The notes beneath the pieces are model-generated. The model was not told where the DNA came from. It was given only the letters and a program-made list of their open reading frames with translations, and made no database searches. Shown here in pieces: positions 1 to 5,327 of a stretch of 5,374 nucleotides of DNA (position 1 is the stretch's first letter; the number at the start of each line of letters is the position of its first letter). Position numbers and translations under genes: made by a program. The DNA is from Cellvibrionales bacterium UBA3090 (GTDB lineage: Bacteria; Pseudomonadota; Gammaproteobacteria; Pseudomonadales; Porticoccaceae): positions 1 through 5,374 of the forward strand of contig DFBC01000041.1 in the NCBI GenBank assembly GCA_002367235.1. The letters run 5' to 3'.

Positions 1-143
1 TCGGCTTTTATCTCAAGAGGCGGTTTTTCTGAATAATGCCAGGATCCATCATCATCCTGCCATTTGTAGACCTTCCCAGCATAAGTTGCCATGCTGGCCA
101 TAAGTGCAAAGACGGTAAGTATTGCCAAGTAAAGATGTTTCAT
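1..143 (-). CDS. DUF4124 domain-containing exported protein (partial, 3' end outside window)
   Basis: Reading the minus strand from the ATG at 143-141 gives 47 complete codons open to the window edge, so the C-terminal part is missing. Residues 1-22 look like a Sec signal peptide: a Lys near the start, a hydrophobic run (YLAILTVFALMA) and a small-residue cleavage region ending ATYAG. The mature start reads KVYKWQDDDGSWHYSEKPP, which fits the DUF4124 pattern of Y-K-W, then D-x-x-G, then H-Y-S-x-x-P-P near the N terminus of small envelope proteins in gammaproteobacteria. The function of this family is not established; a periplasmic location is inferred. An AAGGA lies only about two bases before the ATG, which is closer than usual. 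The gene is divergent from ilvI and probably unrelated to amino-acid synthesis. The window shows no sign of a frameshift. Confidence 0.8.
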   Translation of the reverse strand, partial: MKHLYLAILTVFALMASMATYAGKVYKWQDDDGSWHYSEKPPLEIKA

Positions 144-177
144 ATCCTTGAACCTGTGTAAAACGTTAATTGTTTGT

Positions 178-207
178 ATCATAGCGGAAGTAAGGCTCAG
201 ATGTTGA
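178..207 (-). promoter_or_regulatory. Candidate promoter of the DUF4124 gene
   Basis: On the minus strand, TCAACA (207-202, 4/6 to the -35 consensus) is followed after 18 bases by TATGAT (183-178, 5/6 to the -10 consensus). Transcription would start near 171, leaving a leader of about 28 bases before the ATG at 143. The call rests on consensus matching only. Confidence 0.4.
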
Positions 208-259
208 GTGCTTGGTAGCAAAAAGTTGTAGTGAGCTATGATTTGAAAGGACTGAATAC

Positions 260-288
260 TTGACTTTGTGGCAATAACTTCATAGAGT
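260..288 (+). promoter_or_regulatory. Candidate sigma-70 promoter of ilvIH(C)
   Basis: TTGACT (260-265, 5/6) and TAGAGT (283-288, 4/6) are separated by exactly 17 bases, the best -35/-10 pair I find upstream of ilvI. Transcription would start near 295, giving an untranslated leader of roughly 235 bases. That is unusually long for a simple biosynthetic gene and consistent with regulation in the leader. The pair lies back to back with the minus-strand promoter at 178-207. Confidence 0.45.
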
Positions 289-289
289 C

Positions 290-340
290 CTCGCCTTCGG
301 CGGGTATCTCCTATTACTCGCGCGCTGGTTTCTTACCAGC
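290..340 (+). promoter_or_regulatory. Two short hairpins at the 5' end of the ilvI leader
   Basis: The first is CTCGCC-TTC-GGCGGG (290-304), six pairs including one T-G around a three-base loop. The second is GCTGGT-TTCTT-ACCAGC (324-340), six perfect pairs around a five-base loop. Neither is followed by a T run, so neither looks like a complete intrinsic terminator. If transcription starts near 295, the first hairpin would be only partly transcribed and may instead matter as DNA or imply an earlier start. Their role is unknown. Confidence 0.35.
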
Positions 341-406
341 TTGCCAAGTGAGCGTAAACAGCGTTTGCTGGGCATCCAGAACAGGCTTGTTTACCAACAG
401 GCTTGA

Positions 407-432
407 CGCGCCGACCACCAATATCGGCTGCG
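407..432 (+). promoter_or_regulatory. GC-rich hairpin in the ilvI leader with an alternative pairing partner
   Basis: Bases 407-414 (CGCGCCGA) pair with 424-432 (TCGGC, bulged T at 429, GCG): eight pairs around the loop at 415-423. The same 5' arm (CGCCGA, 409-414) is also perfectly complementary to TCGGCG at 494-499, inside the candidate leader peptide. This arises because ATCGGC...GGTGTT occurs twice, at 423-437 and 493-509. Two mutually exclusive pairings are what a leader switch needs, but no U-tract terminator is visible, so a switching role is inferred. Confidence 0.35.
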
Positions 433-448
433 GTGTTGCATTAGCTAC

Positions 449-462
449 CTGTGATGTCACAG
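449..462. promoter_or_regulatory. 14-bp palindrome, possible operator
   Basis: CTGTGA-TG-TCACAG is a perfect inverted repeat of six-base arms around two bases. The centre is too short for an RNA hairpin using all six pairs, so a dimeric DNA-binding protein is the more natural reading. It resembles a CRP half-site pair, but the arms are separated by 2 bases rather than 6, so it is not a standard CRP site. It lies well downstream of the candidate promoter and overlaps a possible leader-peptide start. The regulator is unknown. Confidence 0.3.
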
Positions 463-474
463 CAATCATGGTTT

Positions 475-519
475 ATGTCCCTTGTGGGCTGCATCGGCGT
501 TGTGGTGTTTATTATTTGA
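475..519 (+). CDS. Candidate branched-chain leader peptide upstream of ilvI
   Basis: ATG at 475 opens a 14-codon frame reading MSLVGCIGVVVFII and ending in TGA at 517-519. Eight of 14 residues are Val, Ile or Leu, including GTT-GTG-GTG and ATT-ATT close to the stop. An in-frame ATG at 454 would extend it by seven codons. The frame differs from that of ilvI. Its stop codon overlaps the ilvI Shine-Dalgarno sequence GAGGG (518-522), so a ribosome slowing on the Val/Ile codons would cover or influence that site. Against the call, neither ATG has a convincing ribosome binding site, and there is no room for a downstream terminator. Any control would therefore have to be translational or act on the upstream hairpin. 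Confidence 0.35.
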   Translation: MSLVGCIGVVVFII

Positions 520-530
520 GGGTTTGCACA

Positions 531-2267
531 GTGGAACTTTTGTCTGGCGGTGATATCGTCGTTCGTGCGCTCAAAGATGCGGGTGTTAAGCATATCTGGG
601 GTTATCCTGGTGGTGCGGCATTGCATATTTATGATGCGTTGTTTAAACAGCAGGATGTTCAACATATTCTTGTTCGCCATGAGCAGGCTGCAGTTCATGC
701 GGCTGATGGTCACTCACGTTCCACCGGCGAAGTAGGTGCGGTATTGGTGACTTCCGGGCCAGGCGCCACCAATGCTATTACTGGTATTGCAACGGCATAC
801 ATGGATTCTATTCCGATGGTCGTGATTTCCGGTCAGGTTCCCCGTGAAAAAATTGGCGGAGATGCTTTTCAGGAAACCGATATGGTGGGCATTTCCAGGC
901 CTATCGTTAAGCACAGTTTTCTGGTTACCGATGCGAAAGATATTGCCAGTGTTATTGCCAAGGCATTTTATATTGCGGGAACAGGGCGTCCTGGCCCTGT
1001 TGTGGTTGATATCCCTAAGGATGTCACAGACCCGAATCATCGTGTCCCTTACGAGTACCCAGAAAAAATCAAGATTCGCTCTTACCAGCCCACGACCAAG
1101 GGGCATTCTGGGCAAATTAAGCGTGCGATAAAAACATTGTTGGCCGCCAAGCGCCCGGTTATTTATAGCGGCGGTGGTGTCGTGTTAGGTGAGGCATCAT
1201 CACAGCTTACCGAGTTGGCGAAACTTTTAAATGTTCCTGTGACCAATACGTTGATGGGGCTTGGTGCCTATCCTGGAACCGATCGCCAGTTCTTGGGTAT
1301 GCTGGGAATGCATGGTACCTATGAAGCAAATGCTGCAATGCATCATGCCGATGTGATCCTGGCCGTTGGTGCTCGATTTGATGACAGGGTGACCAACACA
1401 CCAAATAAGTTCTGTCCCTCTGCAAAAATAATTCATATTGATGTGGATCCAACCTCCATATCAAAAACAGTGGCGATAGATATTCCGATCGTAGGTCCCT
1501 GTGATGCCGTATTACAGGAAATGATTGCCCAGGTAGAGAGGAGTAGCTCTCAGCTTGATGAGACTGCGATTGCTGAATGGTGGACACAAATTGATGAATG
1601 GCGCGATCGCCATGGCATCTACAGCAAGCCCCGCCATGCTCCCAGTGAAGGGAACATTATCAAGCCACAAGATGTGATAAAAACGTTGTTTAAGGTGACA
1701 AACGGTGATGCTTACGTTACCTCTGATGTTGGTCAGCATCAGATGTTTGCTGCGCAGTATTACTTGTTTGATAAGCCGCGTCGCTGGATCAATTCCGGTG
1801 GCTTGGGCACTATGGGGTTTGGTTTGCCCGCAGCGATGGGGGTTCAATTAGCCCATCCTGATGCAGCCGTAGCTTGTGTGACAGGTGAAGGAAGTATTCA
1901 GATGTGTATTCAGGAGCTATCGACCTGCACACAATATGGGCTTCCCGTAAAAATTATTAACCTTAACAACCAAGCCTTGGGCATGGTGCGTCAATGGCAG
2001 GACATGCAATACAGCAGTCGATATTCATCTAGCCTCTATGAAGACTCGCTGCCTGATTTTGTTAAATTGGCAGAATCCTATGGCCACGTGGGCATCCGCG
2101 TGACCCACTTTGATGAGCTCGAAGAAAAAATGGCAGAGTGCTTTAGCCTGAAAGATCGAGTGGTGTTTATGGATATCTGTGTCGACCGCTCAGAACACGT
2201 TTATCCCATGCATGTAGCCCCCGGCTCTATGCGTGACATGTGGTTGAGTAAAACGGAGCGCACCTGA
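531..2267 (+). CDS. ilvI: Acetolactate synthase, catalytic (large) subunit
   Basis: This 578-residue cytoplasmic ThDP- and FAD-dependent enzyme condenses pyruvate with pyruvate or 2-oxobutyrate, the first shared step of valine, leucine and isoleucine synthesis. The N-terminal ThDP-binding domain (about 1-165) carries GYPGG, the catalytic Glu51 in RHEQAA and SGPGATN (75-81). The central FAD-binding domain spans about 190-330 with GARFDDRVT (280-288). The C-terminal ThDP domain has G-E-G-S at 452-455 and N479-N480, then GMVRQWQ (484-490), and ends in the IlvI-typical WLSKTERT. The frame is open further upstream, to a GTG at 348, but I choose GTG 531. The protein then begins VELLSGGDIVVRAL like the family, its length fits, and GAGGG (518-522) sits eight bases before it. 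The metal-binding GDG is GEG here, as I recall also in Pseudomonas IlvI. It overlaps ilvH by one base. Confidence 0.95.
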   Translation: MELLSGGDIVVRALKDAGVKHIWGYPGGAALHIYDALFKQQDVQHILVRHEQAAVHAADGHSRSTGEVGAVLVTSGPGATNAITGIATAYMDSIPMVVISGQVPREKIGGDAFQETDMVGISRPIVKHSFLVTDAKDIASVIAKAFYIAGTGRPGPVVVDIPKDVTDPNHRVPYEYPEKIKIRSYQPTTKGHSGQIKRAIKTLLAAKRPVIYSGGGVVLGEASSQLTELAKLLNVPVTNTLMGLGAYPGTDRQFLGMLGMHGTYEANAAMHHADVILAVGARFDDRVTNTPNKFCPSAKIIHIDVDPTSISKTVAIDIPIVGPCDAVLQEMIAQVERSSSQLDETAIAEWWTQIDEWRDRHGIYSKPRHAPSEGNIIKPQDVIKTLFKVTNGDAYVTSDVGQHQMFAAQYYLFDKPRRWINSGGLGTMGFGLPAAMGVQLAHPDAAVACVTGEGSIQMCIQELSTCTQYGLPVKIINLNNQALGMVRQWQDMQYSSRYSSSLYEDSLPDFVKLAESYGHVGIRVTHFDELEEKMAECFSLKDRVVFMDICVDRSEHVYPMHVAPGSMRDMWLSKTERT

Positions 2268-2758
2268 TGAGACGCATAATTTCAGTACTAATGGAAAACG
2301 AACCCGGTTCTCTATCTCGGGTAGTGGGTTTGTTTTCACAGCGTGGCTATAACATTGATACGCTGACAGTAGCGCCTACAGAAGACCAAACGTTGTCCCG
2401 TTTGACCATGACGACTCATGGTAATGATCAGGTGATTGAGCAAATTACCAAACACTTGAATAAGCTGATTGATGTGGTCAAAGTTGTCGATTTGACAGAG
2501 GGACCTCACATTGAGCGCGAGCTGATGTTGCTTAAGGTAAGGGCAAGTGATGCCCAGCGTGCAGAGATAAAGCGTTGTGTCGATATTTTTCGCGGCCAGA
2601 TTATAGATGTGAACACCAATGCCTATACGGTACAAATTGTAGGTAACAGTGATAAACTCGACGCTTTTATTCAGGCTGTAGGTGACGCAGATATTCTTGA
2701 ACTTGTTCGTTCTGGTGTGTCTGGTTTAGCTCGTGGTGAAAAATCACTCCGGCTTTAA
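2267..2758 (+). CDS. ilvH: Acetolactate synthase, regulatory (small) subunit
   Basis: This 163-residue subunit binds IlvI, raises its activity and confers valine feedback inhibition. The N-terminal ACT domain (about 1-76) opens MRRIISVLMENEPGSLSRV and continues SQRGYNIDTLTVAPT. A second ACT-like domain follows (about 83-158), including FRGQIIDV and the closing RSGVSGLARG. Asn11, Gly14, Ser17 and Asn29, the positions linked to valine binding or valine-resistance mutations in E. coli IlvH, are all present, so a valine-sensitive enzyme is predicted. The length equals the E. coli protein. The ATG shares its A with the ilvI TGA, which indicates translational coupling; GGAG at 2255-2258 inside the ilvI end supplies a ribosome binding site eight bases away. 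The name ilvN would also be used for this subunit in some genomes. Confidence 0.95.
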   Translation: MRRIISVLMENEPGSLSRVVGLFSQRGYNIDTLTVAPTEDQTLSRLTMTTHGNDQVIEQITKHLNKLIDVVKVVDLTEGPHIERELMLLKVRASDAQRAEIKRCVDIFRGQIIDVNTNAYTVQIVGNSDKLDAFIQAVGDADILELVRSGVSGLARGEKSLRL

Positions 2759-2860
2759 TTTTAAAGGTGGGTCATTTCGACGCAGATGTAGTTCCTTATT
2801 CTGCTGTAGAAAGATTCATTTGGTAACAGATAAATTTAGATTTTAAATATAGGTGTAAAC

Positions 2861-3877
2861 ATGCAAGTTTCTTACGATAAAGACTGTGACCTCTCCATTA
2901 TTCAAGGGATGAAGGTCTCCATTATTGGTTATGGTTCCCAGGGCCATGCTCACGCTTTGAACCTGAAGGACTCCGGTGTGGACGTAACGGTTGGCCTGAG
3001 AGCGGGTTCAGCTTCAGCGGCAAAGGCTGAGGCTGCTGGCCTAGCAGTGAAAAATGTACCTGACGCTGTTGCCGGTGCTGATCTGGTGATGATCCTTACC
3101 CCTGATGAATTTCAGTCTCAGCTGTACAAATCTGAAATTGAGCCAAATCTCAAACAGGGTGGCACGTTAGCTTTTGCGCACGGTTTTGCTATCCACTACA
3201 ACCAGGTTGTGCCTCGCGCAGACTTGGACGTTATTATGATTGCACCTAAAGCCCCCGGACACACTGTTCGCAGTGAGTTCACTAAAGGTGGTGGTATTCC
3301 TGACTTGGTAGCGATTTATCAAGATGCTTCAGGTAATGCAAAAAATGTGGCGATGTCTTATGCCTGCGGTGTTGGTGGTGGACGTACTGGTATCATTGAA
3401 ACAACCTTTAAAGACGAAACTGAAACTGACTTGTTCGGTGAGCAGGCTGTGCTTTGTGGTGGTACGGTCGAATTGGTAAAAGCGGGTTTTGAAACATTGG
3501 TTGAGGGTGGCTATGCTCCAGAAATGGCTTACTTCGAGTGTCTTCACGAATTGAAATTGATTGTGGACCTGATGTATGAGGGCGGTATAGCCAACATGAA
3601 CTACTCTATCTCCAACAATGCGGAGTACGGAGAGTATGTTACTGGCCCTGAAATCATCAATGACGAATCTCGTGCTGCTATGCGCAATGCGCTGAAACGT
3701 ATTCAGAATGGCGAATATGCCAAAATGTTCATTTCTGAAGGTGCAACTAACTACCCATCAATGACAGCGTATCGCCGCAATAATGCAGCTCACCCTATTG
3801 AGCAGACCGGCGCTAAGTTGCGTTCCATGATGCCGTGGATTGCAGCCAACAAGTTGGTTGATAAGGAAAAGAACTAA
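2861..3877 (+). CDS. ilvC: Ketol-acid reductoisomerase (NADP+), class I
   Basis: This 338-residue cytoplasmic enzyme converts acetolactate or acetohydroxybutyrate, by Mg-dependent alkyl migration and NADPH reduction, to the dihydroxy acids of the valine/leucine and isoleucine routes. The Rossmann domain (about 1-180) has GYGSQGHAHA (23-32). Its cofactor loop carries Arg47, Ser50 and Ser52, consistent with NADPH preference. The knotted helical domain supplies the metal and substrate ligands Asp190, Glu194, Glu226, Glu230 and Ser251, with His107 and Lys130 also in place. The length is that of the short class I enzymes such as Pseudomonas IlvC. AGGTG (2851-2855) lies five bases before the ATG. 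The 102-base gap after ilvH contains no terminator and no promoter I trust, so co-transcription with ilvIH is likely. Confidence 0.97.
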   Translation: MQVSYDKDCDLSIIQGMKVSIIGYGSQGHAHALNLKDSGVDVTVGLRAGSASAAKAEAAGLAVKNVPDAVAGADLVMILTPDEFQSQLYKSEIEPNLKQGGTLAFAHGFAIHYNQVVPRADLDVIMIAPKAPGHTVRSEFTKGGGIPDLVAIYQDASGNAKNVAMSYACGVGGGRTGIIETTFKDETETDLFGEQAVLCGGTVELVKAGFETLVEGGYAPEMAYFECLHELKLIVDLMYEGGIANMNYSISNNAEYGEYVTGPEIINDESRAAMRNALKRIQNGEYAKMFISEGATNYPSMTAYRRNNAAHPIEQTGAKLRSMMPWIAANKLVDKEKN

Positions 3878-3906
3878 GTATTTGTATTTATTATAAATTA
3901 CTTGTT

Positions 3907-3936
3907 AAAAAAACCGCGCTACGGCGCGGTTTTTTT
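3907..3936. terminator. Intrinsic terminator after ilvC, potentially bidirectional
   Basis: Seven A, then CCGCGC-TACG-GCGCGG (3914-3929), a perfect six-pair GC stem with a four-base loop, then seven T (3930-3936). The A and T runs can extend the stem, and the A run would act as a U tract in the opposite direction. It starts about 30 bases after the ilvC stop and ends the ilvIHC transcript. Confidence 0.95.
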
Positions 3937-3959
3937 GTGCCAGTCTTTAGTGTTTAATA

Positions 3960-4013
3960 GCACTCATACTCAGGGTTGATTGATATCGCTCTAACCACTG
4001 GTAGAGTGAGTGC
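3960..4013. repeat. Long imperfect inverted repeat between ilvC and pssA
   Basis: GCACTCA (3960-3966) is perfectly complementary to TGAGTGC (4007-4013). Moving inward, T-G, an A-A mismatch, CT/AG, CAG/CTG (3971-3973 with 3998-4000) and GGTT/AACC (3974-3977 with 3993-3996) continue the stem, with small bulges. This gives about 17 pairs around a 15-base loop (3978-3992). There is no T run, so it is not a terminator. It could be a structured 5' leader, a small RNA, an operator or a REP-like element; I cannot tell which. Confidence 0.5.
3980..4007 (+). promoter_or_regulatory. Candidate pssA promoter
   Basis: TTGATA (3980-3985, 5/6) and TAGAGT (4002-4007, 4/6) are 16 bases apart. The -10 hexamer is identical to the one proposed for ilvI. 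Both elements lie within the inverted repeat at 3960-4013, so folding or binding there could affect them. A weaker alternative is TTAGCA (4055-4060) with GATAAT (4076-4081), whose hexamer is better but whose spacer is only 15 bases. Either would give a leader of roughly 65-140 bases. I see no coding frame in 3937-4150. Confidence 0.35.
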
Positions 4014-4150
4014 ATTCTAGCAATAGGCTCTTTTTAGCGTTAGTAGCGAATGGGTTAGCAGTTAATAACTTTTCCGATAATGATGGTTCCGATTTCATAG
4101 TCCTGATTATCGCGAGGCAAGTACCAAGAATCATATCTTAAGGGTTAAAG

Positions 4151-4957
4151 ATGTCTGATATTGACAACCAAAATGAACAATCCACTGGTGAGCATCAGCG
4201 GCCATCTGCTGATAATAATGCTCAAGTGCCACCGCCAGAAAAGACTCGTCATAAAGGCATTTACCTGCTGCCGAACCTATTTACTACAGGTGCGATGTTC
4301 GCCGGTTTCTACGCGATTTTGGCCGGCATGGACGGCAATTTTGAAGCTGCCTCCATTGCCATTTTTGTGGCGATGATATTTGATGGGCTCGATGGCACTG
4401 TGGCTCGTATGACCCATACATCAAGTGAGTTTGGCGTTCAGTACGACAGTCTTTCTGACATGGTTTCTTTTGGCGTGGCACCGGCAGTGGTGACCTTTAG
4501 CTGGATACTCAATGAGGTTGGAAGAATTGGTTGGGCAGCAGCATTTATTTATGCTTCTTGCGCGGCCCTCAGGCTTGCCCGTTTTAATACTCAAGTTGAC
4601 GTTGTAGATAAGCGGTATTTTATCGGTATTGCTAGTCCCACTGCCGCTGCATTGGTGGCGGGGATGGTGTGGAGTTGCTACGACGTAGAACCCACCACGC
4701 AACTGGCATTGGCGGCAGCGCTGGTAACCGCGCTCTCTGGGCTGCTGATGGTTTCTAATTTTCGTTACCATAGCTTGAAGGGGTTAGACTTGAAGGGAAA
4801 AGTCCCCTTCGTTGTCATCTTTGCCATAGTTATGGCGCTTACTATTATCATTATTGACCCACCAAGAATACTGTTCCTGTTTGCATTGCTGTACAGCCTT
4901 TCCGCACCGGTGTTATGGCTTTGGCGTAAAGTTAGATCGCCTAAGGCCAAGTGTTAA
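4151..4957 (+). CDS. pssA: CDP-diacylglycerol-serine O-phosphatidyltransferase (membrane type)
   Basis: This 268-residue inner-membrane enzyme makes phosphatidylserine from CDP-diacylglycerol and serine, the precursor of phosphatidylethanolamine. The CDP-alcohol phosphotransferase signature is complete: Asp78, Asp81-Gly82, Ala85-Arg86, Gly95, Asp99 and Asp103, the aspartates that bind metal and catalyse. Residues 1-35 are a hydrophilic, Gln/Asn/Pro-rich cytoplasmic tail. Hydrophobic segments follow at about 37-60, 64-78, 106-121, 125-143, 158-176, 184-202, 217-236 and 239-257, and the protein ends in a basic tail. The PNLFTTGAMFAGF start of the first segment is typical of PssA rather than PgsA. 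It is the membrane type, not the peripheral phospholipase D-like PssA of E. coli. AAGGG (4140-4144) is six bases before the ATG. Adjacency to ilvC is known from Pseudomonas. Because the ilvC terminator intervenes, it is probably transcribed separately. Confidence 0.93.
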   Translation: MSDIDNQNEQSTGEHQRPSADNNAQVPPPEKTRHKGIYLLPNLFTTGAMFAGFYAILAGMDGNFEAASIAIFVAMIFDGLDGTVARMTHTSSEFGVQYDSLSDMVSFGVAPAVVTFSWILNEVGRIGWAAAFIYASCAALRLARFNTQVDVVDKRYFIGIASPTAAALVAGMVWSCYDVEPTTQLALAAALVTALSGLLMVSNFRYHSLKGLDLKGKVPFVVIFAIVMALTIIIIDPPRILFLFALLYSLSAPVLWLWRKVRSPKAKC

Positions 4958-5012
4958 GCATTGGCTATTTTGAATAGGGTACAACTAATAAAAGGGACAA
5001 GAGATATGGGGC

Positions 5013-5041
5013 TTGGCAAATTGCCTGAAACCTGTTTGAAT
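5013..5041 (+). promoter_or_regulatory. Candidate leuA promoter
   Basis: TTGGCA (5013-5018, 5/6) and TTGAAT (5036-5041, 4/6) are 17 bases apart, and TGT directly before the -10 gives an extended -10 element. Transcription would begin near 5048, about 75 bases before the leader peptide. A second, weaker pair uses TTGAAT as the -35 with CATCAT at 5059-5064. I see no convincing terminator for pssA between 4958 and this point, so read-through from pssA is possible; the small CTATT-TTG-AATAG hairpin (4965-4977) lacks a T run. Confidence 0.4.
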
Positions 5042-5121
5042 AAAGCCTTCCTAGATCTCATCATCAGTGATAAGTCATGAATTCTAGCAGTATGCAAACA
5101 GTTTCTTTTCAGCGAGGTGTC

Positions 5122-5181
5122 GTGTCACAACGTATGCCTCACTGTGCTGTTGCTCGTCAGCTGCGTCTCCTTCTGCCCTGA
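5122..5181 (+). CDS. Leucine leader peptide (leuL-like) of the leuA attenuator
   Basis: A 19-codon frame from GTG 5122 reads MSQRMPHCAVARQLRLLLP and stops at TGA 5179-5181. An internal ATG at 5134 would give 15 residues. Four of the last six sense codons are leucine (CTG, CTC, CTT, CTG), the arrangement expected of a leader peptide that senses charged tRNA-Leu. GAGG (5114-5117) sits four bases before the GTG and much too far from the ATG, which favours the GTG. The frame ends about 145 bases before leuA and its stop lies in the loop of the first attenuator hairpin. It resembles E. coli leuL in logic (a Leu run ahead of leuA), not in sequence. The peptide itself is probably without function beyond its translation. 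Confidence 0.6.
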   Translation: MSQRMPHCAVARQLRLLLP

Positions 5182-5252
5182 GGGGCATATACGTTATATA
5201 CAATTTTATTCATTCCCATTTGCAAATCCCTTCCGTCACAGGGAGAATTCGC
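5174..5252 (+). promoter_or_regulatory. Attenuator-like alternative hairpins upstream of leuA
   Basis: Four segments can pair in exclusive ways. Segment 1, TGCCC (5174-5178), pairs with segment 2, GGGCA (5183-5187), placing the leader stop codon in the loop. AGGG of segment 2 (5181-5184) can instead pair with CCCT of segment 3 (5228-5231). Segment 3, TCCCT (5227-5231), pairs with segment 4, AGGGA (5240-5244), a stem that can be lengthened by AA/TT and GC/GC down to 5222/5252. The 1:2, 2:3, 3:4 order is that of amino-acid attenuators. The weak point is the terminator: the stems are short and the T-rich stretches (5260-5263, 5270-5279) begin several bases after the 3:4 stem. Confidence 0.45.
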
Positions 5253-5327
5253 GTAACTATTTTGTCCAGTTTTTGTTTTACCCAATCTTAGGGAAAAGCA
5301 GGGGCGTAATACCAGGAGAAGTAACTG

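Noticed and set aside
275..406. A forward frame containing four consecutive Leu codons (308-319) in the ilvI leader, attractive as a leader peptide.
   Set aside because: There is no ATG, GTG or TTG between the upstream stop at 275 and the Leu run, so it cannot be translated in that form.
403..431. TTGACG as a -35 element close to ilvI.
   Set aside because: No acceptable -10 hexamer occurs 15-19 bases downstream, where the sequence is GC-rich.
441..713. Minus-strand frame opposite the ilvI leader and start.
   Set aside because: It lies mostly over the conserved ilvI coding region, shows no recognisable domain and has no supporting start signal; it is a shadow frame. The other antisense frames within ilvI, ilvH, ilvC and pssA were set aside for the same reason.
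2820..2848. TTGGTA and TTAAAT 17 bases apart before ilvC, a possible internal promoter.
   Set aside because: The transcript would start within the ilvC ribosome binding site, leaving no usable leader; AT richness alone explains the match.
4965..4977. CTATT-TTG-AATAG hairpin just after pssA as a terminator.
   Set aside because: The stem is only five AT-rich pairs and no T run follows.
5006..5080. A 24-codon frame (ATG 5006) with AAAGGGA eight bases upstream and five Leu codons plus Ile-Ile.
   Set aside because: The best leuA promoter lies inside it, so a leuA transcript would not contain its start. Its Leu codons are scattered, and the frame at 5122-5181 explains leucine sensing better. It could only be expressed by read-through from pssA.
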